From: Vitis vinifera
Lineage: Eukaryota; Streptophyta; Magnoliopsida; Vitales; Vitaceae
Direction of reading: 5' to 3'
DNA: 64,000 bases
Assembly: GCF_030704535.1 (NCBI RefSeq)
Contig: NC_081806.1
Coordinates: 5,829,501-5,893,500 of the forward strand
This document shows positions 1 through 13,012 of the stretch, in pieces. Numbering within the stretch: the first letter of the stretch is position 1; each line of letters begins with the position of its first letter. The notes under the pieces are model-generated. The model searched no databases and was not told the origin of the DNA. It saw only the letters and a list, made by a program, of their open reading frames with translations. The translations under genes and the position numbers were made by a program.

Positions 1-1690
1 TCACCGTGATTTTAGGAAATATTTTTAATTTTATAAAAATAAAATTTGGAAAATACTTTTAAAAATCTAAAACTTATAGTGTTTTCGGTAAAAATATTTA
101 TCAAATGATTCTCATAAAAAAAAAACTTGTTGTGAAAACGTTTCCTTTAAATAATTGATACAGTAAGGAGATGATGCCATCTTGATCCGGGAACATGGAG
201 ATGACCCGAAGGTAGGTTTAGATATTAATGAAATTGAGGAATTTAAAGGGATCCATCTACCATTTGATTGGTTTTTGAATGTGTCATTTGGCTGTTTCTA
301 ACGAGGATTTGGACATGAGAGGCCCCAATGTTTGGGGACTGGAGCTTGATGGGGAAACAATCAAATGCCCTCGTCAACGTAGGAGTAGGAACAGAATTGA
401 ATGACTAATCCTCTATAAGTAATTGTCACCGGCATGCATGGAAATTCAAGGACGAATTCTCAATATCATTTTCATTGGTCTTTGATAGGTCCGTCAATTT
501 CCACTACTCCAACTTGGCTAAGTCTAAAATCCCATGTGATATCAAGGGTTTTTTTTTTTCATTTTTTTTTTAAAAAAAAACAAAAAACAAAAAAAACATA
601 TTTTTTAAAATATGTCGCTTTTAAAAATATTTCCGATATATGACACTTTGCAACAGCAAAAGCCCACATAGATTTTACTTTATGTTATTAATATCGAGAT
701 GTCACATGAATTTTTTTGAATTTTATTAAAGTCGTAATTTAAGAATATGATTTTGATGTATTTTATTAAAGTTGTGATATGAAAACATCATTTTTTAGCG
801 TGTTTTATTAGAAATGATTTAAATCTAAAATATTGATAACTTCATTAAAATACATTAAAAAATAACAATAATATATGAGTTCAATAAAAATAGAAAAATA
901 AAGAAAAATAAATACATTTACATAAAAAAATTCATAAAAAAAAAACAATTAAAGTCATGCTTTCAATTCATAATTTCAAGATAAGACACGAAAATCATGT
1001 CTTTGAGACACGTCTTCAAAATAATATATGCTTAATTTGAAAACATAACTTCATAATGATGTATTGAAGTCGTGTCTTCAAGTCATAATTTTAAGATAAG
1101 TTCGGATGCGGCAATTTTTGCTAAACTTCTGTGATGATAAGTGTTATAATTTTGAAACATGATTTTTTTTTGGTAATTTGCTATGAATTTATAAAAATTT
1201 GAATGATATCATTAAGGTGAGTAATATTGAAAGGGAAAGGAAATGATAGAATTGACATGGTTGCAGAGCTAACAGCTATAGGCGAGCCCACAAGAAGTAA
1301 AGGCCGATTATGAGGAATAGAGGCAGAGGCCACGTGGGGGGTCGGAGAGAGGTCAGATGGTGAGATGGTGATCACGGCACTGGGAAATTGGAGCCAACTT
1401 TAGAGTGTGAAGACGAAATCCATGGCTTGGAATGCAAGTATGCAACAATGGTTTTGGCGTTGTGGATGAGCTAGGTATTGGAGCCGAGCCCCACCACGCC
1501 ATCTTCCCATCAAAATTAATAGGGGATGACAAATGGGGCGCGTGACAAATGAAGAAATGCCTTAATCATTCATGTGTGGATGCATAATAAGACATGGAGA
1601 GAGGCCGAGAAAGGCATGAAGGACTGCAAAACTACCCGTTATTTGAAAACGAGCTTTGGTTTTGCAATATAGCCAAACTATTTTAGGACC
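1..1690. other. AT-rich region upstream of the ERF gene
   Basis: No coding region is convincing here. The sequence is AT-rich with short homopolymers, and from about 940 to 1110 it repeats loosely similar phrases built on 'cataattt(c/t)aagataag' and 'gtcttcaa', which look like an old decayed repeat. The last few hundred bases before 1690 are more GC-balanced and may belong to the promoter of the AP2/ERF gene, but no clear TATA box stands out. Confidence 0.5.
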
Positions 1691-1858
1691 CCTTTGTCCG
1701 CAGGTCCCATTTCCTTTAATGTTAACCTTTATTCCCAAAACAATCATAAGAAGCTTACCCACCTCTATTTTAAGATCTACTGCCCTCAACACATTTTCCC
1801 CCAACAACTCCCTCTAGGGTCTTCCCCTCCCCTCTCCTTTCCTCTCCTCTCTCCTCCC

Positions 1859-2578
1859 ATGGAACACCCACTCAGTATAGATGCTGAGGCTCAAACCACC
1901 ACCACCACCACCACCACCACCACCACCACCACCTCCTCCTCCTCCTCCTCCTCTTCTTCTTCGGCTGTAAAGATTTCATCAGACATCCCAGGGAGAAAAG
2001 AAGGAAAAAATGGTGACAAGAGTAGGAAAAGGGGTAAGAGTGGCACTACTAGTAGTGTGAAAGATGGGAGGCGCCCCACATATCGGGGAGTACGAATGCG
2101 GAATTGGGGGAAATGGGTGTCGGAAATTCGCGAGCCCAGAAAGAAGTCTAGAATATGGCTCGGGACTTTCCCCACAGCAGAAATGGCGGCTCGAGCCCAC
2201 GATGTAGCGGCGCTTACTATTAAAGGCCACTCCGCCTATCTCAATTTCCCTGAACTGGCTCAGGAGCTCCCCCGCCCCGCCACCGCCTCACCTAAAGATA
2301 TCAGAGCGGCGGCGGCCAAAGCGGCGGCATTCCATCATCCGACAAGCCATGAAGGTGATCAAGCGGAGCTAATTGGCTCCCATTCCCCGGCTGCTACCGT
2401 CACATCAAACGACTCTCAGGACTCTTCAAATTCAGCATTGACAGATGACGATGACACATTCTTCGACCTTCCTGATCTGTTCCTCGACGTCAGTCATCAA
2501 TTCCATGAGCCTCATTACTGGCTTGGGTCGCAGCTGGCTGGAACTGAGGCCATGGAATATTCTTTCTCATGGGCGTAG
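1859..2578 (+). CDS. DREB-type AP2/ERF transcription factor (A-4, TINY-like)
   Basis: Single-exon gene for a 239-residue nuclear DNA-binding protein. The AP2 domain (about residues 75-131) opens [19 protein letters not shown] and has Val and Glu at the positions (V14/E19) that mark DREB proteins, which bind DRE/CRT elements. The run [11 protein letters not shown] and the later [21 protein letters not shown] match group A-4 (TINY/ERF034-ERF043 type). A basic stretch before the domain ([15 protein letters not shown]) is a likely nuclear localisation signal. The acidic C-terminal part ([16 protein letters not shown], ending EYSFSWA) resembles the activation region of these factors. The frame stays open upstream to 1694, but I chose the ATG at 1859 because it follows a CT-rich leader and gives the usual family length. 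Odd feature: 13 Thr codons followed by 10 Ser codons at residues 13-35. The family is sure; the exact orthologue is not. Confidence 0.93.
   Translation: MEHPLSIDAEAQTTTTTTTTTTTTTSSSSSSSSSSAVKISSDIPGRKEGKNGDKSRKRGKSGTTSSVKDGRRPTYRGVRMRNWGKWVSEIREPRKKSRIWLGTFPTAEMAARAHDVAALTIKGHSAYLNFPELAQELPRPATASPKDIRAAAAKAAAFHHPTSHEGDQAELIGSHSPAATVTSNDSQDSSNSALTDDDDTFFDLPDLFLDVSHQFHEPHYWLGSQLAGTEAMEYSFSWA
1895..1963 (+). repeat. Coding trinucleotide microsatellite (ACC)13 then (TCC/TCT)10
   Basis: Thirteen uninterrupted ACC codons (1895-1933) are followed by ten Ser codons, the first being TCC and the later ones TCT and TCG (1934-1963). They encode poly-Thr and poly-Ser near the N-terminus of the DREB factor. 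The pure ACC run is the kind of tract that changes length by slippage. Confidence 0.97.
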
Positions 2579-5474
2579 CAACAAGGAAGAAGACGATCGA
2601 CGACAATTAATTTAGCCCACTCTCTTTTGACTTCCAAAAGAACAAAACATTTGGTGATGATCCCAGAAGGTGCTGGCTTGCTCCAAATTCCGACGGCATT
2701 CAAATCATCAGTGAAGCAATTCAATTATGGAGCATATATATATATATACATATATAACTGAGCTTGGGTTCAAATCAACAAAAGGGGTGGTCCGTGGTCG
2801 TCCACATATATATATAAACCTCCATTTCTGCCCTTCAGCTTCATCAGAAGAGGTCTGATCGATCATCCTTCTCATCATCCTTTCCATCTGTGAACAGTCG
2901 CATAGTATTAGATGACAATTAGCCTCCATGTACATGAGTGAGACTGCAATAAAATTTTCAGCTTTCATTGGATTTTATTCTTAATTCATCTTTTTCCCTC
3001 TTGGAACATGCATCTGGTGATGAGGTATAGTATGAGAGCTGGCCTCCTCCCTTTTCTTCTCTCTCCTTCCTCTTTCTCTTTCTCTTTCTCTTTCTCTTTT
3101 CTTTTTTTTTTAATGTGTTAGTATTTTTCAAAGGTAATCCTACATAGAAAGAGCATCTGGGTGGAACATCTTTGCCAACATCACCATTGAATAAAGAATT
3201 GAAAGTAGAGAAAAAAGAACTGGAGAATTCAATTATTCAACAATCGTACTTCAGACACATATTTACCACCCTCTGTTTACTTCACAAAGAGACAACAGTA
3301 GAGACAAGGCATGCGGGAGACAGTCGATCATAGAACTCGGACTGATCAGCTCTCAGTTAATTCATTGGATGCATACGCATAAGCATGTGGGCCGGTTCCT
3401 CTGACAAATTCTCAACTAAGCTCTTGTCTTAAAAGAGTAACAAATTTCAACAAAATGTATATTAAATTTGGCATAAACTCCTTTCCCGTGAAAAATTCAA
3501 CAAAATAATTAACAAGAAAAAGAAAATTTCAAGCCATTACACCAGTGGCAACCCATAGGAATATTCTAAGTTCCAACATCATGCATGATCTCATCATCAC
3601 AGTCCCTTTCAGCGTCCACTTCTCTATCCTATCCTATCCACAACCCCCTACCATTGCTCATGACCACATAAGCCCATGAATAGAAAAAAAAATCTTCTCC
3701 AATTACCCTTCAAAACCCAACTAAAAATCCTCATGATTACAGCAAAAAGGCAGCTAATGGTAGCATGATTGCACGGATTCTAGGGTTTATGGACCACAAA
3801 TTGCTAATACATATGGCAAAATGCATATGTACATATATAGCTATATATATGTATATATCTGAGGCCATTACCATCCACCCTCATCTCTGGGGCAGCCAGC
3901 AAGTTAAGATTTGAATGTTCTAATACACGACGAGTGGTGCAAGAGGACTTTTTGTGAGATATTGTCTGGACTGTCTAATAGTGTAAACAAATTTGAGGAC
4001 AGGTAACATGGAGCTAAGAGAAAACGACCATTTGAGTGCCACTTGGAGCATCTTATGTTGCACCATCAAGTACTAAAGTAGATCAATTATTCAATACCGA
4101 TGAATTAGACTTAAGGTGGTGTTAATTTAACGCGTCGACACCATGATCGTGACCTAAAGCTTGATAATTTGCTGGTACAATTATCAGAAACAATGGGGGA
4201 CAAAAATTAAAGCTTGTTAATTTATAAAATTGATATGGGTTGGGTTTTCTCATTGCTTGCATAAAGGTTGAAAAGAAGGGTGGATGAAGGGAATAGAAAG
4301 AGGAAATATCAAGGAGACCCATCTTTGTCTAGCTTTTTGTACGTGGACTAGAAAAAATTTGCATGTAATGCTTTTTTCTCTTTTTTTTTTTTTTAGTCAA
4401 TTTGTATGCTTTTGATGCATAGGTTATAGGCCCCTCTAGCAATATTCTTATTTGGGTACCAAGAAAAACCCAAGTGCAAGGAATTCCGGAAATAAAGCCA
4501 TTCATTCAATTAATAGTAATATATCATCATCTTTCCCCCAATTTTCTCTGTAGTTGACACCCCGTGGCTCTATTTTCATACCCGACTTCATTTGGATGAC
4601 CAATTCACTATGGGGAATCCGCAAAAATGGAAATAAAATGATTAATAAAGAATTAATGGGTCAAAAAGGTTGATATGATCAATATATTTGTAAAAAAAGT
4701 AACCTATTTTAGACATAAATATCCTTTATCACTTTAAATATTTGTATATTATTTTTACAAAAAGGAAAAAAAAAGAAAAAATAAATAAAGATATTTTTAT
4801 CAAAATAAAATAAAAAAAATTATGAAAGATTAATTTTTAATAACCCTTTTAATCAAATAAACCATGAATAAAAACAATTCAATTCAAACAAATCTACATG
4901 ACAACTAATCCCATAAATGCAACACCACAGTCTCAATGTGGGTGTATGTTGACATATATGATGATGGGTTGAATGTTAGTCAAAATATTAACTATTCTAA
5001 TTATTATGTTTTTCATTATTATTAATGTTGCCGTGGGAACCACCCTCATCTGTTTTTGTTTTTGTTTTTTTGGGTTCTGTCTCTTTTATTTTTCCTGCCT
5101 TTTGCTTTATTGTTTTGTGTTGAGTGATAATGTTGACAAAGCCTGAGTTGTAAAGTGGGTTTTGAAGGCATATATGGGCATGAATTTTTAAAGGAGGTGA
5201 TTTTTGTTATAAAGTAATCCTTTATAATTGACACAATGTCTTGCTTTAAATGAGGCAGCATCTCTGAAACATAAAAATATAAATAAAAAAAACTAACGTG
5301 GGAAATCTATAATCTCTCATTCACCATTTCATTGACATAACTTTTTCTTTGTTTTAAAAAATTTAGAGCTTTGCTTTGGACTCAGTCTCATCATAAAGTC
5401 TCAAAGTGCTAAATCAATAATTTGGATAAAGAGCAAAAACACGTGATCCACGATAAAAAAATTGGGTCGATAAA
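2579..5474. other. Intergenic region, 3' flank of the ERF gene and beyond
   Basis: The first few hundred bases are probably the 3' untranslated region of the ERF gene. A pyrimidine repeat of (TTTCTC) type lies at about 3060-3103 and short AT-alternating tracts at about 3825-3860. No open frame here looks coding; the longer ones on the minus strand are low-complexity and unlike any family I know. Confidence 0.5.
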
Positions 5475-6333
5475 AGGTTGTTTGAAAATGGTTTTCAATA
5501 ATAGTTTTATGTTTTTCACAATGAAAAAATAGAAAAATATGTTTAATAATCAAAATTTGTTTTTTATTTTTTATTCTTAGGTGATTAGAGCTTGTTTAAT
5601 AATGGTTTTCAAGAATAGTTTTCTGTTTTTCGTAATAAAAAATATGAAAAACATGTTTAACAATAAAAAAATTACTTAGAAAAAAAATAGTGTTTAAAAA
5701 AAAAAAATTATTATTTTTTATTATTTTAAAATGATGATTATTTTAAAAAAACAATTATACAAATATATAGAATAATTAAAAATAAAATATTAAATATAAA
5801 AGTTATTTTTAAAACATATTTTAAAATATTAAAATATTTAAGGTTTTCAAAAAGACTTTTATCCTACAAAACATCATAGAATAATTTTCTTAAAAATGAT
5901 TTTTTGTGATTGTTTTCAAATATAGTTACCAAATAGAGCTCAAGACCTTATTTGGTAACTATTTTTTGAAAATAGTTCTAAATTAAAAATTATTCTCCAA
6001 TGTTTTGTAAAACAAAAGTTTGTTTGAGAACCTCAAATATTTTTAACATGTTTTTAATATTTTTAAAAATAATTTTTAAATCAAATGTTTTATTTTTAAT
6101 CATTCTATATGCTTATATAATAATTTTTTAAAACAATTATAAAAAAGAAGAAGTGAAAACAGCTAAAAGATGTTATCTAAAAACAACTAAAAAATATTTT
6201 TTAAAAATAACTTATTTTCTATTCTTAAGAATCGAAAATAGAAAACAGTTTCTAGTTGTCAAACGCACGTTCTCGTTTTTTTGGTTTTGAACAATATAAA
6301 ACTATTCTTGAGAACAGTTACCAAGTAGATTTG
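5475..6333. mobile_element. Cluster of two or more related MITE-like elements
   Basis: Two adjacent non-coding units have imperfect inverted ends of roughly 30 bases. Unit 1 runs about 5585-5940: its left end reads agagcttgtttaataatgg and its right end ttaccaaatagagct. Unit 2 runs about 5949-6330: its left end reads tatttggtaactatttttt and its right end gaacagttaccaagta. A third, head-only fragment at 5475-5555 repeats the left part of unit 1. They are AT-rich and lack coding capacity, as expected of non-autonomous DNA transposons. The superfamily cannot be set because target duplications are unclear. Confidence 0.55.
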
Positions 6334-8949
6334 ACAAACCCTAACTCTATGTAAATCTCTACTTTCCTCTTAAATTATTGGTTTTTTTGTCTTCCATTTG
6401 CAAACAAAATGATCAACATGGACCTTCTATCTTATATTAATTAAATTGAATATAATACATTAAAAAAAAAAAAAGGTACATGGAATAAAGCAAGCTACCT
6501 CCTACAAGGACAACAATCTTATATAATATTATTAGTTGATGAGGGAATCAACATCAATGCATGTGTTTAGCTTTTGAGAATATCATCAATGTAATCCATA
6601 TATAATATGGTTGGTATATTTTGAATTAATTAATTTTGCAGAATCTTTTATAAGTGGAATGTGCAGGAAGGGAGGAGATGATGAGAACAAATTACAAATT
6701 TGGAAAATTGCAAAAAGGGAAAGAAATTATAATAATAAAGCAAAAGGGTAGTAAAGACAAAAAGTGCAAAACTTGTGAGTCAAGTTAGAATCTGGTATTA
6801 TTACAAACCTTCTATACGGCAATTCATTTTTTTTTTTTGAGGTGACAGGGGTGATGGTAGACTGTCTATTTCTTTTGAAATGGCAGATGTATCATGGATG
6901 ATGCAACCGGCTTATAATCATGAGAAGGGTCTAGCAATAATTATTGAGAAGTTGTTGCCCTTGTAAGCAAATTTAATAGCAGCATGTTAATGAAAATTTT
7001 CAAATTAAAAGAAAAATAAAATAAAAATAAAAAGAAAAAGAAAAAGAAAAAGGAAAGTCAACAGGAGAGAAGCTTTGCTGGCAAGAAACGAAGTGGTCTT
7101 GGAATATTATTTGGGACTTGCAATTAGCATCCGATGTGGGAGCGGCAGGGCTTTTTTCTCTTCGGAAACATACCATAAAGCTGGAAACAAACATTGGTAA
7201 GGGGAATGGCATTTCGCTCTTTCCTATGAATCATATTCAAATCTCTTTGGCATCTTTTATCTCTTAATTGACATTTAGGCGTGGATATGGTGCCGGGGTG
7301 GATTAAAGTTGTTAAAAGAATATCTCAATGAGCTGGAAAATACTTGACACCTGTGAAAATAGTAAAACGGTTTACCTGTTCTAAATTCTCCCCCAATGAT
7401 GACAAGTAATCTAAGTAAAATAAGATCAGGTATAACATGAAAAAAATCCTTAGAGAAGACATTTTCTATTTCTATAAAATGGGAATACAATTTTTGGAAT
7501 GGAATTTTAAGTGTGACATAATGTAATGAATGCATATTATGATTTCTGCTTCCACTATTTTATTCATATTTACATTAATATTTATATAAGCGTTGATGTT
7601 TGTTTTAATTGTATCGTACATGACTTTGGTGCATTAAAAATTATACTGAAAATCCAAATTATGAGTTCTTTGCAAATTGATTGATTAGTTTTTATAGTCG
7701 GTCCATAGTGCATTTCTTAATTGGAGGAATGATTTATTTTGGTCATTAGGATGTGTTTTCTATAGCAAATGTACTAGTATGTATGGTTACATATTAAATA
7801 AGACCTGTAGTGAATTATGATATTAGTTATTCATAAGTTTAACAAACTACTATGTTATATGAACTCTCAACCTTAAGTGAATATTGAGATAATATTAGGT
7901 TTTTAGTGGCTTTCACTTATGGGTGAAACAATAAGGTGGTTATATTTCCGATTAAGTCATAGTTGATTAAGACAAGTGATAACAAATATTCTTAATAAAA
8001 TATTCATGATATCTCATGGGATTGAGACAATGCATTTCTCAAGTGATCTTAAGGACTTGTGATTATAAAATTTGCAAAGTCGTAATAATTCTTAAATGGG
8101 ATTTAGCATATGTTATTTATAGACTAGAACATATCAATTGATCACAAAATAAAAGGATATAAGGTTAAAGGATTATAGAGGTAATATTAAAATGTTGATA
8201 GTTTTTACCTTATTATATTATAAATATAAGTTCATAAGGAGTATGTATGCAATGGATACACTGAATAGTAGGTCGTAGACTTGAGAAATTAATTAAATTG
8301 GATTTAATCAATTTTCAACTAAATGTAATGTCATAAAATATTATAATACAATTGATTTTCTTTAACGAAACATTTAGTTAACTTCATATTTGGATTTTGA
8401 AGGAGACGATATTTTTCTATGGGTCTCTATAGTTCCTGCTCCAATTCACATTCTTTATTGGCATAAAGTTTTAAGGTTTTATGAAATATTAATCATTTAT
8501 GTTCATAAGGATATTTTGATAAAAGCACAAGGTTGCATAGGAATTTATGATCAATTATTTTGGGTTTTTAAACATTGGGTTAATTAAAGTATATTAAAGA
8601 TAATTAATTAATTAATTAATTAAGACTTAACAGACTGTATTGAGTAAACCAAACCTAAGCTAAACTAAAGTCAATAAGCCTACAAGAAAGTCTATATAAA
8701 TCCCTTGGGTTTTAGAGTTAGATTGACTCTAACTTTTTAGACTAATTGTCTTCCAAATTCCCTAATCTCACTTCTAACTTTTCAGAATTTTGAGATCTCT
8801 TCTACAAAAGAATTGGGTTTAGGAACAATCAAACCTTGGTATAATTTCTAACACACCTTATGGGGCCAAAAGTTTTGAATTCTAATGTTCCTTTTATGCT
8901 TCGAATCTTAGATGCATGCATCTCAAAGCCCAAATATCGTATCCCAACA
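6334..8949. other. Intergenic region without recognisable gene
   Basis: AT-rich DNA with an A/AG-rich tract at about 7010-7055. From about 7560 to 8860 the sequence has the look of old retroelement or LTR-like DNA, but I found no paired ends and no conserved protein motif. Frames at 7275-7535 and 8390-8587 show no family signature. Confidence 0.4.
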
Positions 8950-9194
8950 CTCACTACTTTCTACCCAAGGGAAACTAGTGGAAATGCATCAATACTTGAT
9001 ATGAAAATCCATCATTTAAAAAATACAAAGAATAGAGAGATTATACTATAAGAGTTTTCATAAGGTTAATGAAACAACCTCTATATGCAAAGTTGAAGGA
9101 ATCACCTAGAAAAGGTTCATTTTCATACCCTGATTTATACCCTTGAGCCATAGAATAATGCCTAGAAAAGCATCCATAATTTTGGTTTTTTCAA

Positions 9195-9262
<68 letters not shown>

Positions 9263-10800
9263 ATAAAAATAAATAAAAAACCTTGGATGCTATAAAGAAC
9301 AACTCATCATATGGCCTTACGAGACTCTTCATGGGCTGGAAAACTTACTCGAATATCTTAAGGAAGAATGTCAACCTATAACTCTATCCTATAGAGTTTA
9401 AAATCGTCATATTAATACACAACTAAAGTTTCTTCTTGGGAACAATTTTTGTCAACATGTTTGAGGTATTCTTTTTAGTGTGAATCTTTTTCAACTGAAT
9501 TGCATTTCCTTCAATTGTATCCCTCAACCAATGATATATTATTATCAAGCTTAATTGGTTCAAGAATGATACATGAAACTGTTACTTAGATTCATAGCAC
9601 TAATTGTCACATTAAACCACATACTTATCTTGCTTTAAACCTAATTCTTAGATTAACCATAATATCTCCTTAATTACTTTAATGATAGCTATATACTTAA
9701 CTTCTATTGTGGACAAAGCAACAACTTTTGTAACTTAGAATGTCATGATGCAACTCCCTCTCCTACCATTTATGTTAATAGTAATTTATGTCTTTATAAA
9801 ACTTTCCAAGACCATCTAAGCTCCATTAAAACACTAACATATGTTTGAGCTATCTCTTAAGTACTTAAAAGATCCATTTTATTACTTATCAATGCTCTTT
9901 TCTTGGATGAGCTATATCTAGCCTAGTCTATACCATTCATACATCAAACTCCCCAAAATTAGAAGAAAAGAATACTTTTATTCTTTTTTCTTTTTCTGTT
10001 CATTTGAAGTGGGACAACATTTCTTATTAAGTTTGAAGTGACCATTAAAAGAAAAGCTAACTTGCTTAGCTTTTAACCTCTCAATATATTTTTGCTGAGA
10101 CAACTATAGCTTCCTAAAACTCTAATACATCTCTTAATCTAAGGCATTGAACTCTCTTAATAAAGTGATTGCTTCCCATGCTCAATCGACTCTTGTGTAA
10201 GCATACCAACTACATTCAAGGTCAGAGATATGCTTGAGCTTGGCTTCTTCACCCTCAAGAGATATGGTGAGAAAATCTTCCATTATAGGCTTCCAAACAA
10301 TCTAATTTGAGTTGTTAAGTTTTATCACAATGATTGAACCCTTCCATTTTCATCATTTCCCAAACTATCTATCTTCATTACAACCTGGCTTTGAAACCAC
10401 TTACTAGGACATGGATAATAGTTGTTGAATAATAGCTTAGGAGAATAGTTCAAACCTATGAATATAGCAAACACAATGGGTAAAACAACTACATTCCCTC
10501 TGCATAAGTTCAAAATTCTTCCACAACAACAACAACCCAACAAGAGAGGACAACAAAAATTGAAGAATACCTTCCCACTATAAAGATTCTTTAATTTCTA
10601 AAAGAAAATGAAAATACAGCTCTTCATTAGTTTCTACAAAATGCAAACTAATGGAAATATATTAGTACTTGAGATAATAATTCATCATCTAAAAAATATA
10701 AAGAATGTGAAGAGAGTAAAATGATTATATCACAAGGGTCACAAAGGGTAGAAGAAAGAAACTCCATATGCAAAGTTAAAAAAATCACTCACAAAAGTTT
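8950..10800 (-). mobile_element. Decayed Copia-like retroelement relic
   Basis: Two diverged direct repeats of about 150 bases (about 8955-9115 and 10635-10795, sharing phrases such as aactagtggaaatgcatcaa / aactaatggaaatatattag and cata-tgcaaagtt-aa--aatcac) flank about 1.5 kb. Inside, on the minus strand near 9680-9770, a conceptual translation gives VTKVVALSTIEVKYIAI, which resembles the Copia RNase H motif (KxVALSTxEAEYIA). An internal stop lies just before it. I read this as the remains of an LTR element with its ends and a piece of pol still visible. Boundaries are approximate. Confidence 0.5.
9198..9262. repeat. Compound microsatellite (CT)n(TA)n
   Basis: About 21 CT units are followed directly by about 11 TA units, inside the decayed retroelement relic. 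Confidence 0.95.
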
Positions 10801-10833
10801 AATTAGTGGTACCAAAACTTATTTTATCTTAGT

Positions 10834-11315
10834 GGGTATTTGGTAAATTAACTTAATAACTTGAAGTGATTTAATAACTTAATTTGAGTCATTAAGTAAA
10901 TTAAATGTATTTGGTAAAATAACTTAATGGTATAACTTAAAGTCAAAAATAACTTAATGGTATAACTTAAAGTCAAAAATAACTTTAAGTAATAAGTAAA
11001 AATAATTAACTTATTTTAAAGTCCAAATTTTTATTTTATCTTTTTATCCCTATTTGCTCTAGTTACCTCCACGATTTCCTTTGTTACTTCACAACCTTCA
11101 CTCTTACTCGATCTTCTTTAACCTAATTATAATTTATAAGGATAAATATATCAATTTGATGATATAGAATAAGTTTTAAATTAATTTTATCAAACAAACT
11201 TAATACTTAAAGTAAAAATTAAGTAATAAGTTTTAAGTTAATAACGTAAGTATAATTTAACTTAAAGTCAACTTAAGTTATCGAATAATAAGTATTAAGT
11301 TTTACCAATTACCAC
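10834..11315. mobile_element. MITE, family with GGGTATTTGGTAAA-like ends (copy M1)
   Basis: Non-coding AT-rich element. The left end reads gggtatttggtaaatt and the right end, reversed, tggtaattggtaaaactt. The body is built on aacttaa/ttaagt words. Related copies lie at about 23181-23330, 31679-32050 and 32528-32906. M1 also contains an exact 30-bp tandem duplication at 10921-10980. The family looks like a small non-autonomous DNA transposon; the superfamily is not settled because no clean target duplication is visible. Confidence 0.6.
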
Positions 11316-11833
11316 ATTAGTCATAAACCAAAAACTCATTATGAATGAAAGCTTTAGTAAGAAGGTAGGACATCTTATCCAAAAATGATATATTGAATAT
11401 TCTTAGTGATAAATTAACAGTTTTTTTGTTTTTTTTATGAATTGTACTTTCCTCCCTTTTTATTTTGTCATCCTATGGAACCCCAAATTTTGATCGAGAA
11501 ACTTCAATCCTTGTTGTAGGGATTTAAAAAAAAAAACAAAAACAAAAACAAAAATATCATTTAAAAACAATTATTTGTAAATAAAAATACCGCACTTTTC
11601 ATGGCTTATTTTACTTTACATTAAATTCATCTATTTAAAACGTGATGAGTTCATTTTTTGTATTGACCCATTCATTTTTTACATTGAAATTTTTTATATT
11701 AAACTCGTATTTTCAACAACCAAGTTCATTTTTACAATAATTTTGAAATTATTTTTGATATAATATTATTTTAAATAAATATATTTTTAAACATTATTGT
11801 ACCATGGCAAAAAAAGCCCCTAATTGAGGAGTA
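11316..11833. other. Intergenic stretch left of the Copia element
   Basis: AT-rich, with an A-rich run at about 11525-11555. Nothing coding or structured was found. Confidence 0.5.
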
Positions 11834-11838
11834 TGGAC

Positions 11839-12197
11839 TGTAGGCAATTCATAATGCATATAAACAATTCATTCATATGTAACTTATGCCATACTTACCT
11901 CCAGCCATTGTTGGGTTGCAAGTCTTTGGTTTCCAAAACTCTATCTCTCCTTATGGATGGTGTAATTTCTGAAGATTTTCAGCAGCATGAGAGAGGAGCT
12001 TGGGACCAAGACTGATATTTAAAATACAAAGAAAACGTGGCTTCCCATCAAAGCCACGTTTCTCTGATTTGCCACACGATGAGCAGTTGATAGAAACGTG
12101 CTCCTTAATAGCAGCTACATGATGAAGAACGTGGCTAAGTGTTGGACCACTTCAGGGCAGCGGAACGTGGGTGGTGAACGTCGGTTATTTGATAACA
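11839..12197 (-). repeat. 3' LTR of the Copia element
   Basis: 359 bp, TG...CA on the plus strand, the left copy. It carries a perfect 11-bp inverted repeat (stems 12033-12043 and 12051-12061, 7-base loop) whose arms contain ACGTGGC, and further ACGT cores near 12094, 12139, 12172 and 12180. Differences from the right LTR are all transitions. Confidence 0.97.
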
Positions 12198-12210
12198 TTC
12201 TCCCACTTGG
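12198..12210 (-). other. Polypurine tract of the Copia element
   Basis: Read on the minus strand this is CCAAGTGGGAGAA directly before the LTR start TGTTATC. It is the purine-rich primer for plus-strand DNA synthesis, at the expected place. Confidence 0.85.
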
Positions 12211-12487
12211 TCCACACTTTTAACCTCATGTCCTATCTTAGATCATCATTTTTCCACATTAAGTAACAAATATATGAATCATGGCGATAAGTCCTCTATA
12301 TAACGAGTGTTATCTTCCATGTATTACAATGTATTCATTTCTTAACATTTTACTTTATGTGGCAATATTGCTTAATGAATAAACCCTATGTTCATTCTTG
12401 GTCCAATGAAGTTGAATTTTCTCAAAATTAAATAAAGGTGCACATCAATATGAGAAAACATCATAATAAGAGTTTGTACAATAAAAA

Positions 12488-13012
12488 CTACATAAGGGAA
12501 CTAAGTCCCATGTTCATTACATGATCCTTGAATTTCAACGGTGGCATGCCCTTAGTCAAAGGATCAACAATCATCAATTCAGTGCTAATGTGCTTAATAA
12601 CCACTTTCTTTTCTTTAACACGTTCTCTTATGGCTAGATACTTAATGTTGATGTGCTTGCTTCGACTTCCACTTTTATTGTTCTTTGCCATAAAGACTGC
12701 AGCTGAATTGTCGCAATATATACTCAATGGCCTAGATATTGAATCCATAACTCTAAGCCCGTAAATGAAACTCTTAAGCCATACACCATGTGAAATAGCC
12801 TCAAAACAAGATATGAACTCAGCTTCCATAGTAGAAGTAGCAGTCATGGTCTGCTTAACGCTCCTCCAAGATATAGCTCCACCGGCCAATATAAAAATGT
12901 ATCCAAATGTTGATTTACGTGAATCAACACAGCCAGCAAAGTCTGAATCTGAGTAGCCAACTACCTCTAAATTGCTTGTTCATCTATACATAAGCTTGTA
13001 ATCTTTGGTTCC
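12488..13012 (-). pseudogene. Copia RNase H domain and C-terminus of pol (broken)
   Basis: Continues the reading frame of the reverse transcriptase after a TAA at 13013-13015. The RNase H signatures are present: GYSDSDFAGCVDSRKSTFGY, then SWRSVKQ-TATSTMEAEF, the catalytic D in YCDNSAA, and a C-terminal HI-TKGMPPLKF region. An additional in-frame TGA at 12980-12982 separates the first part from the open stretch at 12488-12889. The natural end is probably the stop at 12488. About 280 bases of 3' non-coding sequence lie between it and the purine tract. Confidence 0.88.

Noticed and set aside
1891-2175. Minus-strand open frame with poly-Glu and poly-Val
   Set aside because: It is the antisense shadow of the (ACC)n(TCC)n run and the AP2 domain of the DREB gene.
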